A DNA stretch of 64,000 nucleotides from the NCBI GenBank assembly GCA_023313575.1, contig JAJTTP010000004.1:1860001-1924000 (forward strand), in the 5' to 3' direction. The stretch comes from Eutypella sp. D-1. Its lineage: Eukaryota > Ascomycota > Sordariomycetes > Xylariales > Diatrypaceae. A model generated the notes under the pieces. That model was not told where the DNA came from, searched no databases, and worked only from the letters and a program-made list of their open reading frames with translations. Position 1 is the stretch's first letter, and the number at the start of each line of letters is the position of its first letter. Both the position numbers and the translations under genes were made by a program. Of the stretch, positions 24,694-37,300 are shown piece after piece.

Positions 24694-26560
24694 GCCTGTG
24701 ACGAAATCGTCACCACTACTTAGATTGATTGTTGAGGAGGAAAAGAAGTGGCTATCTGAGGGCTCTATCCATCCTATATATTCAAAGGGCACCAATAACG
24801 GGCCTTAACAACGAAGTGGTTGTCAAAATATTATATCTATCACGGTCAATTGAGCCTCACTTAGTAGGGGCTATTATTCTACAAAGGGAAATATCGGATA
24901 TAGTTAATCAGATCAGCCTTAACGCCGGGGATCGTCAGGATATATATAATAGGTCGGGGCATCCCCTATTCTAGATCTAGAAGATCGTCTTGATCTTTGT
25001 GCCAATCTACGATTTTCCCACTATGTTGTTTACGATATTTTCAACGTAATAATCTCAGATGCATTTTCGCGTGTATCATTGCATTTCGTCGCATCATCCT
25101 ATCTCATCACATCTCGTCTCACCTCATCTTTCCTGCAGCCGCGGTATTCAGCTTCTGCGCGCGCTATCCACCCCCCCCCCCCCCCCAACATCTCCCCCTA
25201 AACAACTTTCAACCCTCAATCCTAGCCCCGACATAGTATATGCGCTATCTGTATGTCCGTCTTATGCCGTTCTTCCATCTGTATGCGTAGAACAAAAACA
25301 ACAAAAACAAAGCGATGCCGCGTCCCCGGGTCCACTTGCCTCATGATTCGGAAGAAAAAACAACAAAACAAACCAGAAGAAAAGACAAGGCGTTTATAGA
25401 TGTATGCTCTCTTTCTCTCTCTCTCTCTATCTTCCACTCACATTCGACTGAACTGACTCACTCCCTCCTTTCATCCATTTATCGGCTCGCCTCTTCGTCC
25501 TCTCCTACATGCTCATGCCCATGCTTATGCTCATGCTCCTCCCCAACCAACCCCGCTGCGCAGGGGAGGGGGGGGGGGGTTATATCCGCACATACCCTCT
25601 TCTCACCTCTCTCACTGCCCCCCTCCCGCTCTGCTCCCTTCCACTTCATGAATCCTCGCTTCTAACCACACGTGTCTCCGAACGGACTCGCAGGTCCTCG
25701 GACGGTCTATATGCCCACATTCTCCCTTCTCCCTTCTTCTTCTTTACTCTCTCTGGCGCGCGCGCGCGTGGCCTCAGGTGTAGTAGATAGCAGATCCGTC
25801 GCGTATGCTCCATGTCCGCCGCATGCCCTATGCCTCTCTCTCTCTCTCTCTTACTCTTTCTCGCAAACGCAGTACACACACTGCTTCCATGAAAGATGAT
25901 AACATATATGCTTCTCGTAAAAAAAAAGAAAAAGAGGGGGAACGAAACGAAAAAAAGTTTAATTCCGATCCCGCAATGTTCTTCGTGTGCGCGGAAACCC
26001 CGGGATGTATGTGTGTGTATATGAAAGTGTTCCATTCTAAGCATGCAACTCGCTACTCCCCTGTCCTACAATCGAACCCCCCAAAGCTTTTCTCTCCCTG
26101 GATTGGTAGAGGTAGAAGAAGATAGAATGATTAAAGGCAAAACAATAGATAAAAAACCCCAAAATGAGAAAGGTGTCATAAAAAAAAGGAACGAGTAAAA
26201 GCATCATGCGTTTACGGGCTTCTTGTCGGAGACAGACTTATAGAAAAAAAAAAGAGTAAGGGAAGAAAAGGGGAAACTTTGGGGGGTAGCGGTGGCTCGA
26301 TCGGAACGGTTTCCGCTGCTATTGTTGCAGCTCGCTTCTGTTATCACGAGGCGCAAAACCAAATCGAGGTGGCCGAGTACATGGACGGGCAGCGGTGGAA
26401 AGGCTACGCTAACCCAGACGATTCCGTCGTGACGCGGGGAGCGTATTCGGTTTCGCACACGCGTCTAGCCTAATTGGTGGTGGTGGTGAATCTAGACGGT
26501 GTCCCGGCCCCGGTGGTAGACCACCAGAGGCAGCCGGGGCACAGCGACGGCTGCCCGATG
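24694..26560. other. Intergenic region holding repeat copy B
   Basis: This contains AT-rich sequence (24.7-25.0 kb), repeat copy B (25055-25455), a C-run at about 25170-25186, a G-run near 25566-25580, CT-rich tracts (25405-25435, 25830-25860) and the probable 3' untranslated region of the histidine kinase gene. No gene is supported. Confidence 0.55.
25055..25455. repeat. Diverged direct repeat, copy B
   Basis: This is the same-orientation partner of 19401-19745 (anchors listed there). The copy is longer because of an ACAAAAACAACAAAAAC-type and adjoining insertion between TCTTCCATCTG and the CT-rich segment. It lies about 5.3 kb from copy A, so the two copies bracket the RTC5-like and P450 genes. 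Confidence 0.7.
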
Positions 26561-29500
26561 TCATGAATCCTTCGCCTTGTCCTTTCCATCATCATGTTCC
26601 GCCGCCGCCTCCGCTTCCCCTTTCACCACCGTGTCCTGCGACTGCGTGCTCGTATTCGTATCCGCGTGCGCCACGACCTCGGCGATGGACGGGAGACCGA
26701 AGGCGGAGGCGGAGGAGCGGAAATCGGGCTCCTTGTGTTGAGACTGCGACTGCGACTGCGGTCCTGCGTCGCACATCGTCATTGTCGCTGAGGTCTCCGG
26801 GCTGACGAGTACGAGGGGCGGCGAGTTTTGGCCGTCCTCGAGCTCGAGCATGGTGTTGTCCTTCACGACCAGGGGGCTTGGCGCGGGCGACGGCCGTTGC
26901 AGGGCGGCGGGCTTCTGGTTCGGGTCGTGGTTATTGTTGTGATGATGATTATTCGACTCGGACGTGGACGCGGTGGTGTCTCGCAGGAGTGGGCTCGGCG
27001 CCAAGACTTGACCCGTCGTGTACGTGTCGAGCTTGCGCTTGAGCAGGTCCGCCTTGACGGGCTTGGCGAGGTAGTCGTTCATTCCTGCGGCGAGGCAGCG
27101 CTCGCGGTCGCCCTGGATGGCGGAGGCCGTCATGGCGATGACGAGGACCTTGCGCACCGACTCCAGCTCGTCGCGGCGCAGCAGCTTCGTCGCCTCGTAC
27201 CCGTCCAGCACCGGCATCTGCACGTCCATGAGCACCACGTGGTACGGCTTCCCGTCCCGCGCCTCGTGCCGCAGGCCCTCCACCGCCTTCATCCCGTTCT
27301 CGTACGCGTCCACGTTGATGTACCCCAGCTTCTTCACGTAGTTGATCGCGATCCGCTGGTTGATCAGGTTGTCCTCCGCGATGCAGATGCGGACCTGGTC
27401 CTTGGGGATCCCGGCCAGGTCGAGGTACGGGTTCGCCGAGTGCTCGTTGGGCGCCTCTCGCGTCTTGTCGGGGACCGCGGCCGTCTGCGCGTCTCCGGCC
27501 GATACTTCCGGCTTCGCCTTGTCGAAGCTCACCGTGAACCACGCGGTTGTGCCAACGTTCTCCTCGCTCTCCAGCTCGATCTTGCCCTTCATCATGGTCT
27601 CGATCAGGGACTTGCAAATGCTGAGGCCGAGACCGCTGCCGCCATACTTGCGCGCGGTGCTCGCGTCCGCTTGGCTGAACGGCCTGAAGAGCTTGGCGAG
27701 CTGCTTGGGAGGTATGCCGATGCCCGTGTCCTTGACCCAGAAAGTCAGCGTCGCCTTTTCGGGGGTGTCTTCGTCGATCCTGGCACCGATCGTGATAGAG
27801 CCATCCTCCGTGAACTTGAGACTGTTCCCGATGAGATTTCCGAGGACCTGGTGGAGGCGGATAGGGTCGCCGTAGATGAGCATTGGAGGCAGGTTGATGT
27901 CCTGGACGATCTTGACATTCTTCTTCGAAGCCTTCTCGCGGTTACTGTACGAGACCGCCCTGACGACCTCGCGCACCATCTCTTCGGGGTTGAAGGCAAT
28001 GATGTACAATTTCATCTTGTCGGCCTCCATCTTGGAGAAGTCCAGGATATCGTTGATGACGGTAAGCAGCAGGTCGGCCGACACGCGGATCGACTCCGCC
28101 ATCTCAAGCTGTTCCCTGTTGAGGTTGCTGTCTCTCAGGAGCTCCGAGTTGCCGATGACGCCGTTGAGCGGGGTCCGCAGCTCGTGGGACACGTTCGCAA
28201 GGAAGATGCTCTTGGCCTTGGCGGCCTCCTCCGCGATCTTGACGTTGCGGTTGGCCTCAGCCTCGGCGTGCTTCGCCTTCTCCTGGGCCTCGATCGCCTG
28301 TGCGAGGGCGCGCTTCTGCACCTCGACCATCGCGTTGTTCTGCTCCGATACCTTCTCGATGCTTTTCATGGACAGGGCGTTCGAGTAGCTGATGCCGATC
28401 TGGTTGACGAGGAGCTGTAGGACCGTCAAGTTCCTATCTGTGAACGATCCTGGCTCCCCCTCCAGGTACAGGACGCCGAGAAGCGGCTTGGAGCCGTGGC
28501 AGATCGGGATCGCGATGACCGCTTTGCTGAGCGGGTTCCTCTGCAGCCAGCTCTGGCTGACGTTTCCGAACCTCTCGTCGTTACAGAGGTCGGGCAGGAA
28601 GACGGAATCGCGGAAGCGTGCGCAGTAGAGGATCACGTTCTCGGCGACCTGCGCGCTACCGGCAAGCGGGTGCCCTGGGATGTGGGCCGTGGCGCCGCGT
28701 TCGGGATCACCACTGGCGGCGATGCACCACTCCTCGTCACTTTTAGCGTCTTCATCCTGAACGATGATCGCGGCTTGCGTGACCGTAGCACCGCAGGTTT
28801 GGAGGATGACATCGCACATGGTCTTGAGCAGGACGTCGACCTGCAGGACAGACGAAATGACCTGGGACGATACCAGAATAGCGTGAAGATCGATCATGTC
28901 GAGGGCTGGTAGGCCGGCACCGGCCTCATGCTGCATAGACCCGCGCCACGCGGCAGTCCTGCTCGCCTTCGATTCGGCCGTGATCTGGTGGACCGAATGT
29001 GGCAAGTCGTCATTCTCTGCAGCGGCGGCATATGTGACCGAAGCGGCGTCTCCGGCGAAATCCGTCTGGACGCCGATCTCGACGGACCTCGAGTTCCGTA
29101 TCGGGCCATGGAGAAGCAGCGCATGCTCTTCCTCGATGTACTGGGCGACACCGCCGGCCCCGAGCTGCCGCCACAACGCAACTGACTCCTTAAGACAGGC
29201 GGTGGCAGATCTCCTCGCCGAGAGCCTGATCAGGAAGCCGGCCATCAGGAAGTTGCCGAGGGCTTCCTCGAACAAAAAGCTGTGCTCCGCTGCATGGTCA
29301 AGCGACGTCTCATATTCCCGGATGGCGACGCCGTGTTGTCCCCGCAGCTCTGCTAACTGGGCGTCCAGCCACTTCGACCACGTAAGGTAGTTCACGTCCG
29401 ATACGACCTGCCAGGCCTTGATCTTTTTGTTGAAGGCCTCCAGCTGCGTGATCGTCTCCTTGACCTCATCCTGCAAGTCTTCCACGTTGTAACGTGGATC

Positions 29501-32500
29501 GTTGAGCTTGCGTACGGTGAGACCCGCCAGCGCTAGACCATGGAAGAGCAGGGCTAGCATCGAATTTCGGGCAGACCAAATGAGGTTGAGATGATTCAGG
29601 CACCTCCGCCCAACTTCGCACGCCTCTTCATAATGGCCATAGATGTACAAGGGTACGATTTCCATGGTTTCGTATATCAGGACCGACCTGCCGCCATTAC
29701 GAGTCTTGGTATCGAGGAACTGCTTGTACGACAAAGTGTGATGCTGGTCGTCCGACATGACCTCGTTGGCGACGGAGATATTCGTTTTGGCCTGCAGCGC
29801 TCGGCAGACCTGCCTTACGGCTATGAGGTAGATCGCGCCTCGGGTGTCCTGATGCCACCCCGGGATCTCCTCGCAGCTGTACTGGCAGATCGACTCCAGG
29901 TCTGCGACATTCTCGCTCGCGAAGAACCGCATCTGCGCCGACAGACCGAAGGAGAGGATCACGGATAGCCTGTCACCCGCTGAGGCGGAATTCTCTATAG
30001 ACAACTCCGAGTGACTCAGCGCTACGCGGATCGGGACGGAGATGTGGCTGATAAAGTTCGCGTAGATCATATATCCACGGGCCACAGAGAACGGATCCCT
30101 CGTCCGGTCCAGATAGTCCACGCACTGGTTGCCGAGCTCCGCGGCGAAGTCGACCATGTTGAAGCGCGACAGCGCAACCATGGCGAAATGTAGGAAGCCT
30201 ATGCCGGAATGGGGGAAGTTCCCACCGTCCAAGTGAAGGTTTACCAGCGTCAACGCTAGGTTGTAGAAGTCCAAGTAGTCGCTCCACCACGCGGAGCTGA
30301 TGGCCTCGGACAGGATGGCGCCAATTACAAATTGGTGCGGGTCTGTGATAGTCAGAGGGTCCAGCAGTTCCGATCGCTCCACGGACTGTATCGTCTGTGC
30401 TAGTTTCATGAAGGTCTCGTCGCACTTTTCGAACGTGGGGTCTGGGTCGTACGCGACGTTCAGTTGGATGAGACTCTGCTTCAGTACGTTGAGGGAGGAC
30501 TCAGAATCGCCGTTCTGTGCTAGCACACGAGATTGAAGCAGCCAGGCGGGGGCCTTGTCCTCGGCCGTTTTCGCGGAGCTAAATACAGTACTGAGAAGGG
30601 AGTGGGCAACACTGTTGTGGCTCATGTATACATAGCATTCGGCAGCCCGAAGATGAAGTTTGAGTGTCTCATCGTAGCAGACGTCTTCGCCTCCCTCAGT
30701 CCAGGGATCCGGCTGTAGCAGTTTCAACGCCTGGCCGTAATACTTGGCGGCTGTTGCCCGCGCCCCGCTCTCGACGGCAGTCGCTGCACACTCTACGAGA
30801 TGTCTCCGGAACGGCTTGCGCTCGCAGATCCGGGCCTTAATAATGTCAGTGGCCTCGCAGATGTGCGAAGCGATGTTGTCTCTCGAGGGCGAGAACAGCC
30901 CTTCGTACTTTAGTAGGGTTTGCGCAACGATGAAGTGCATAATACGGGTATCGGGTTCCTTCAGTGTAGTCGCGGCTTGAATGTATCTATCATGGGCAAA
31001 GCGGAACCTCTCGTCCGTCTCTCCTTGAATGATGATGCAAGCATTGACAGCAGCTTGCAGGCCAGCCACGGCCTCTTGCTTCGAGTAAGTCCGATTGAGG
31101 TACTGCACGCCCAAGCTGCCATACTCCTTGTAACCAAACTCCCCTCCTAGGAGCTGACATATTAGAGCAAACGAGAAGGAATTGCCTAGAATGCCCCCCC
31201 AGGCTAGGATAGCGCGGGAGGCGGGCGGTAGCTCTCTCAGCCTGCGAGTGATGAACTCGTTGTTCAGAAAATCGAAATCTCGCTCCCCCTGGAAATGATC
31301 GAGCAGTTTATCTAAATCGTAGAGCCACTGACTCTCGCGGTAATCGTACCATATGCATCTTATGCGGTGGCAGGCGCCCAGCATCTCCCTCATGTAGAAC
31401 GGATTGCCGCCGGTTTTAGAGTGTATAACGAGGCCCAGGGGGGCAACTTCTTCTGGAGACCGGCACAGAGTCGACGCGGTATATTGTATTACTTCCTCTT
31501 CATTCAGGGGAGGAAGGGTAAGCTTAGTGACTTTAGCGCCTCCGCAAGATACGGCTTGTTCTTGAAAAAAAAAGTTAGTGTTCTTGTGCCGAACATTGGG
31601 ACGGGGCATGGCACTCACCTTCGGCCTGTGTAGTATTTAGCATTTGAGCGACCTTCTCCGGAGACAGCTCGTCGGGTCGGTATGTGATGATGAGGAGCAT
31701 CTTCAACCTGGCTGCTATGATCTGGTTGATCAACTCCGTGGACTCCTCGTCCGCATAATGGAGGTCGTCGAGACAGAAGCAGATAAAATGATATTTCGTG
31801 AAGATCCGAAGGAGGTCGAGAAAAATGTTCATCAGACGCATCGTCTTCGTGGACGATCCAGTTCGCAGGAGATCCTGTGATGTCCCGGCTAATACTTGGG
31901 AGCTTCGCGTCGGCGTCGGCGAACCTCCTTGGTGTGTTTCTGGGGGCGTATCGTACTGTTTCAAGGTAGCACTGAGGCTTCGATGACTGCTATTCGCGCT
32001 TTGGGGAGAGGATAGAGATCTGGCTGCTGACGATGATGGCGGGCCGAAGAGGAACTCGGGTAAGCCCAGGACATGGTGGAGCATCGGCCAAACCGGACGG
32101 ACATAGTCCTTTAAAGCCATGTGAAGGGGCGTTTCGGTGTTCCTCTCCCCCCATACCTGCTTGAAGAGAGACGACACCAACCTTAGGAGAGGGCCGAAGG
32201 CTATTCTCCGGGCGGTATCGAATTTCGACGTCGCGCAATACCCCCTCCTACGAGCGTCCGCCAAAACCTGCTGGACAAGAAGAGTCTTCCCAAGTCCGCC
32301 TGCGCCCTCGATAGTGACAACCTCGCAGTAACCCCGTCTCCGAAACTTAGCCGAGCCCAGCTGTCTCGAGAGGCTCGTCGACGCGTCCATACCGCTGTGT
32401 CGCGACCCTTGGCGGTCGCTGAAGCTGTCCACGTAACTCTTGGTGTCAACAGATATGGACGGTTGCCTCTCGCCCTCGCGTCCTAATTTGGGCCCCGAAA

Positions 32501-34351
32501 GAATAGAGACCCTCGAAGATGCCGTGTCGTTCGATGCAGCCTGGGTATCGGTCCCGTTTACAGACGGCTGTAAACCGTTCCGCGGTCTCAGATCCGAAGA
32601 CATGGGTTGAGTGAACGACCCGCTCCGGCGGTTGACACCTTCGACGGAGCTCGCACCCTCACTGGAGACATCGGCAGCATCCATCAATTCGGTAGACAAG
32701 GTCGAGCCGTCAGAAAATCTACTAGTAGCGCTCAGGTTGCTACTCGCGTGGTTCTTAGCAACGCGGTCAATGATTTTCAATATCTCCAGCCGCTCGTGGT
32801 CCCGTCCAACCATATTGGTGGGCAGCATGAAAAATGAGGACACATCCTTGGCGGCGATCTCGAAGTCCTTCAGGGCTCGCTTGTTGCCGTCTTCGAGGAA
32901 TTTCTGGACCATCTGTAAATCATAGCGCAGGCCGCTCGCCGAATGGTACCGCTCAGAGATGTTCTTGGCGGTGCACTTCTGGATGATGCGACCTAGAACT
33001 TCGGGCACGTCCTGTCTAATGTTCGAGACCAGAGGTATTCGACGGCCCAGAACGCACTGCACGATGTCTAGAGGGGTGGTGCCGGTGAAGACAGGCTGTT
33101 GGGTTAGGAGCATCCAGAAAACGACACCGAGTGAATAAATGTCCGTGCGGATATCTGGTTCAGCAGGCATACGGCCCGTCTGCTCGGGACTTATATATAT
33201 GAGCTTGTTCTTCGCGCCGAGCTCCTTGGATAACAGCGACCATCCCGTGCTAGTGAGGCCTTGTTCAAAAGACCTTATACCTGAGCCGAACGACGTCAGT
33301 TTGACCTGATTTGAGTGGACATTGTAATGGAAGGCGTCGGCACGAATCTCGCCGTGGACCATCCCATTTCCCTGGTGTAAAATCTCCAAGCATCCCGTGG
33401 CGCCTATGGCGAAGTCAAGGAAGTACATCAAACTGATAGGAGGGTCTAGGAGATAGTCATTGCGGTGTTTCGCTTCGAACCGATCATCGATCTTGTCGGC
33501 GAAGTAGAAGGCAGGGCCGAGGTCTAGTTTGTTGAATAAATAGTTGGGACCTGGGTTCTCGTATATACCAACTACGATAGCACCGCGATCGCTAGGTTGA
33601 GGGCTGAGGCGAAGAAGATCGATAGGTCTGACGATATGGTGGCCATCGGGATCGGCGGTGGAACTTAGATTCTTGGCTATGTGAAAAGCCCTTTCCTCGC
33701 GGAGAACATGGTAGGAGACGCGGGCGATGACGGGCTGTTCCTCGACGAAGAGGTCGGTGGCAGAAGTTGAGGTGGCAGGCGGCGATGTCGCGGAGCGGTC
33801 ACTACTCGCTTCGCTTGGGGGGATGGGACTCGGGTGATAGTCAGTCGTCGGGGATGCTACCAAGCTCGAGCTTAGTTTCGTGATCGGCGGCGGACTAGAA
33901 GCAGTCTGGGCGGGCGTGGGAGTCGGGGTTATATTAGAATTCGGCGACACGAATTTGGTACCCAGTATATGCCTATCATGATGGGGGAGAAAAGAAAGAG
34001 AGAGAAGAAAAAGAGTTAGTTAACCGGAGACGGAAAAGTGATAGTACATTCTATCATCATCATCATTCTTCTCTTCACTCTTCCCCCACTCCTCTTTCCC
34101 CCCCCCCCTTTCATATTTCTCGAAGGGGGGGGGGGGGGGGGGGGGCGGGGGTGAGGGTGAGGGTGAGGGTGAGAAAGAGGGAAAGGGAAAGGGGAAGGGA
34201 CAGAAGGTGAGGTTCCTTACCAATTATCGTAGGTCGAGTGAAAAGGCCGCTGAGTGTCGTCCCACGTATAACCGGCGATCTGCCTCAACCGATCGAATAT
34301 CCGCGCCGGTGGATCGAGCCGGTCGTCCGCCACCACGGCGAATCCATCCAT
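26561..34351 (-). CDS. Class X hybrid histidine kinase
   Basis: Three exons, 34351-34221, 33972-31619 and 31560-26561, give 2494 aa. Intron 1 is GTAAGG...GATAG and intron 2 is GTGAGT, branch CACTAAC, acceptor TTCAAG. The start at 34351 gives MDGFAVVADDRLDPPARIFD and then GYTWDDTQRPFHSTYDNW, the N-terminus typical of this class. Domain order: Ser/Thr-kinase-like domain at about 125-405, with catalytic loop HGEIR (250-254) and SFG (271-273) in place of HRD and DFG, so probably a pseudokinase; P-loop GAGGLGKT at 600-607 of a STAND/AAA-type ATPase; a long helical repeat region; a GAF domain (about 1710-1890); a coiled coil; HisKA with SHELRTPLNG, phospho-accepting His1954; HATPase with N-box and DTGIGIP/GGSGLGLSI; and a receiver domain with LMDVQMPVLDG, Asp2274. 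The known role of the class (Candida Chk1, fission yeast Mak2/Mak3) is a multistep phosphorelay from stress and oxidant sensing through Ypd1 to response regulators. The gene has its own large territory, with no operon-like partner. Confidence 0.95.
33973..34220 (-). other. Intron 1 of the histidine kinase gene, strongly strand-biased
   Basis: The intron is 248 nt, long for this genome. On the + strand it holds a 21-G run (34125-34145) and four GGGTGA units, so on the transcript side it is one long C/T tract. The splice sites are GTAAGG and GATAG. Confidence 0.8.
34125..34172 (+). repeat. G21 run followed by (GGGTGA)4
   Basis: Twenty-one G, one C, five G, then repeated GGGTGA units. There are enough G-runs for quadruplex formation on the + (template) strand. 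The unit is not the fungal telomere repeat TTAGGG. Confidence 0.9.
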
Positions 34352-37300
34352 CGGCGCAGGTGCCAAATAGCTGAATGGCATTTAACCCCTTGCCTCACAC
34401 GCAACCGCTCATGTTTCGGATCGTTAAGTTTAAGCTCCGAGGGGTCGGCTAACTCTCTCTCTTTTTTTCCTTCTTCTTCTTCTTCTTTACCCTTGAGGAG
34501 GAGAGGGAGTTTGTGGCACCACAAGCGTTGATGAAACCTGGGTGTGTGTTGCTTGACAACTCCCTCTTTTTTTTTCTCTCTCCTTTATTTTTATTTTATT
34601 TTTATGTTAATAATATTCCCCCCCCGGACCGGTGATCGTGATAACGGAGGAGGTGGAAGGAGGCGGTAGTGGTGGTTTAGGGTGGTGGAGGAGGTGAGCA
34701 GACAAGCGACACGGCGGCGACAAGCCGTTGACGACGTTGGAAGAAGCTGTAAAAAGTCAAATCCGGAGGAGAACGGCCGCAATTAGTAGTAGTATGCACC
34801 GCTAAAGTTTAGTTTAGTGGTTGACGACTTCCTGATCCTGGTCCTGATCCTGGTCTTGGTTCTTGCTTTTGATCTTGGTCCTGGTCGTTGACCTACTTTA
34901 GGTACCTAGGTAGGTAGTCAGAGAGTTCGTTCTAACTAACTACCAGGTAGGCCAGGTAGGTAGCAGTTGGATAGGCGGGTACTATGTAGGTAGGGAGTTT
35001 TTAGACCTTCCAGGCTGGTTTCCAGGTTGGTTTCCAGGTTGGTTTGACTAACAATCTTGTCTTGGGAAGATTATACTACTCCGTCCGTATAACTACGCAC
35101 AACCAGACAGACAACTTCGATTTGTAGTTACTTCGTAGGAGTAGTGTTTCTTGAATGTGTTCCACAATGATGGACTCTCTGTCTCTGTCTCTACCTCTCT
35201 CTCTCTCCTGTCTGTCTCTCTTTCCCCCCTTCTTGTTTTTTCTTTCTTTTTCTTTTAACTCTTCACCCAACCTTGTTTTTTGATACCAGCCCCGACTCGG
35301 CTTAGCCTGCTCGGTATAATTCTGGGGCAGGGAGTCCTGGAAACCGATCCGTCGTCTCCTGTTAGTTACGTGGTAAGCGGCGGTGGCATTAGTTAAAGTG
35401 ACCGGCCGGGTGTTGGGGGGTTGTATGGGATGGCCCGCTTTGGGAATTTTTGGGATTTGGGGTGTGGGATTTTGGATTTTTGGATTTTGGGATTTATAAA
35501 TTGAGTCTTAATCGTGTAACTGAAAGTTAGACACTATCGCGTGATCAATGTTTGTTTGCTTTTACTCTCTTCTGTATCATAAACGGGGAATTTTCCTTGA
35601 CGCGAAAAGAGAAGAGAAGAGAGAACAAGGAAAAGAGCCCCAGATAGAGCCACTTATGGATCCGTGTACCGTGGAGTACGCACATAAGGAGGAAAATGTA
35701 ACTATAGAGATTATAGGTTATAGGTAGGTACCTATAGGCCATGTATGTAGATAAAGGAACACACATACCACCTATGGGGGAAATGGAACTTTACCATACG
35801 TACGTAGCCCCATAATTGGCCAAGTATATCTAAAACTATATCCAGTATATCCATATATAGGTACCTAATGTAATCATGATTCCAGGGGGCGACTTCGGCG
35901 TCAGAGACAGTTTAGGTAATTGCCAAACGGTTGGAGAGTGTACGTACTTGAAACAACTTGCCCCTCTCTCAGGCGACGTTGCTTATATCGAATGTATGTA
36001 TTTACGTAGTTAGGAGGAACGTCGTCTACGCCTAGGTATAATTCCTGCAGGTATACTTACCTACCTAGGTACCTTACCAACCTACCTTTTCGTTGAATCC
36101 TATAGGTCTACCTCTTCCATCTATTCCTATTTTGCCGTGCTCATAAAAGTCTGATTTGTTCAAAAAGACGTGCAACAGGAAGAAACACTCGCTCTTGTTA
36201 GTTGCAGCTGCGCTCTTCTGAATATGGTAGGTACACAGGTATGTAATCTACACATGACATCCCATGGCACCCATGACATTAAAACAACCTTGGAAGATAC
36301 CTAGGTACGATAACACACTCTCCCCCCTCCCCTCCCCCTCCCCCCTTTCTCCCCAGATGCGCATATCTCAGCACGGTCAAAAAATTGCCGATTGTCTATC
36401 AAATACCGTATTCGATCGGATCCGAATTTTTTCTTCAAGCAAGGTTGTGTTGTTGCAACGGTGTCTATAAGGAATACCAATACCATTACAGATCGGCCTT
36501 CCAACTTGCCCAAAACCCTATGAACTGTGAACATGACCGCGCATACAGATGTGCATCTGGCAGGCAGGCAGCCTTAGATCTGGCCGCCAGTTGTGGAGTA
36601 TCTGAGTTAATATGTGTGATCCTTCCAAGGAATACATAGTAGGTAACAGTTGTCCGGATACAGATGATATGAGGGCGGCCCAACCTATGAGAGGAAGAGC
36701 TTAAGTGTGCGGTTTAATCCCACATGTGCTCATGGCATCAAAATATACGAACTAAATCAAAGAGGTGTGCTCAAGGAGACTGACTGGCCATGGCTGTAAT
36801 AAACCTCGAAAAACTATTAAACGTGTCTACCTACCTACCTAGGTACCTAGGTAGGTAGGTACCTAACTTAGGCAGAAGAGAGAAAAGGGAAAGATGAAAA
36901 GAAACCGATAGGGGCGATCGATCTTATAAACGCCACTATAAAGCCGGTCGCGGCCGGTCCCAATTGGACCGTTAGAACTTGTCAAAAATAAACCCCCTTT
37001 AGGTACCGTCCCGCAAATATCAAAATCCGTCCGTCACAGGCGATCGATCATCAAAGCAAAACGGACCTTTTTTTTATTTTTACGTACATAACATACCTAG
37101 AGGCAAACAAATAGGTAAACGGTTAAGAACAAACCAAAACCCCGACAAGGTCGGATTCTCAGCCGCCTATAAGTAAAGCCACCTCGCGAGGTTGAAGGGT
37201 AAGTAAGTACCTAGGCTGGCCCGGCTGCAAGGTTCGTGCGCCAGCCAGCCAGGCCGTCAGTCCACCGATGAAATGATGTCAGCGGGCCCTCCTCCCCTCC

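Noticed and set aside
26949..27617. Second minus-strand frame of 222 codons within the kinase gene
   Set aside because: It is an out-of-frame shadow of the receiver-domain coding region, rich in Arg/Gly/Ala and without motifs.
26828..28420. Open frame of 530 codons on the + strand
   Set aside because: It lies antisense to the histidine kinase HisKA/HATPase/receiver exons. The product is an Arg/Val/Leu/His-rich mirror of the high-GC codons with no family; the minus-strand domains are unmistakable.
34146..34172. GGGTGA repeats as telomeric sequence
   Set aside because: The unit is not TTAGGG, the tract is short, and it lies inside an intron of an intact gene.
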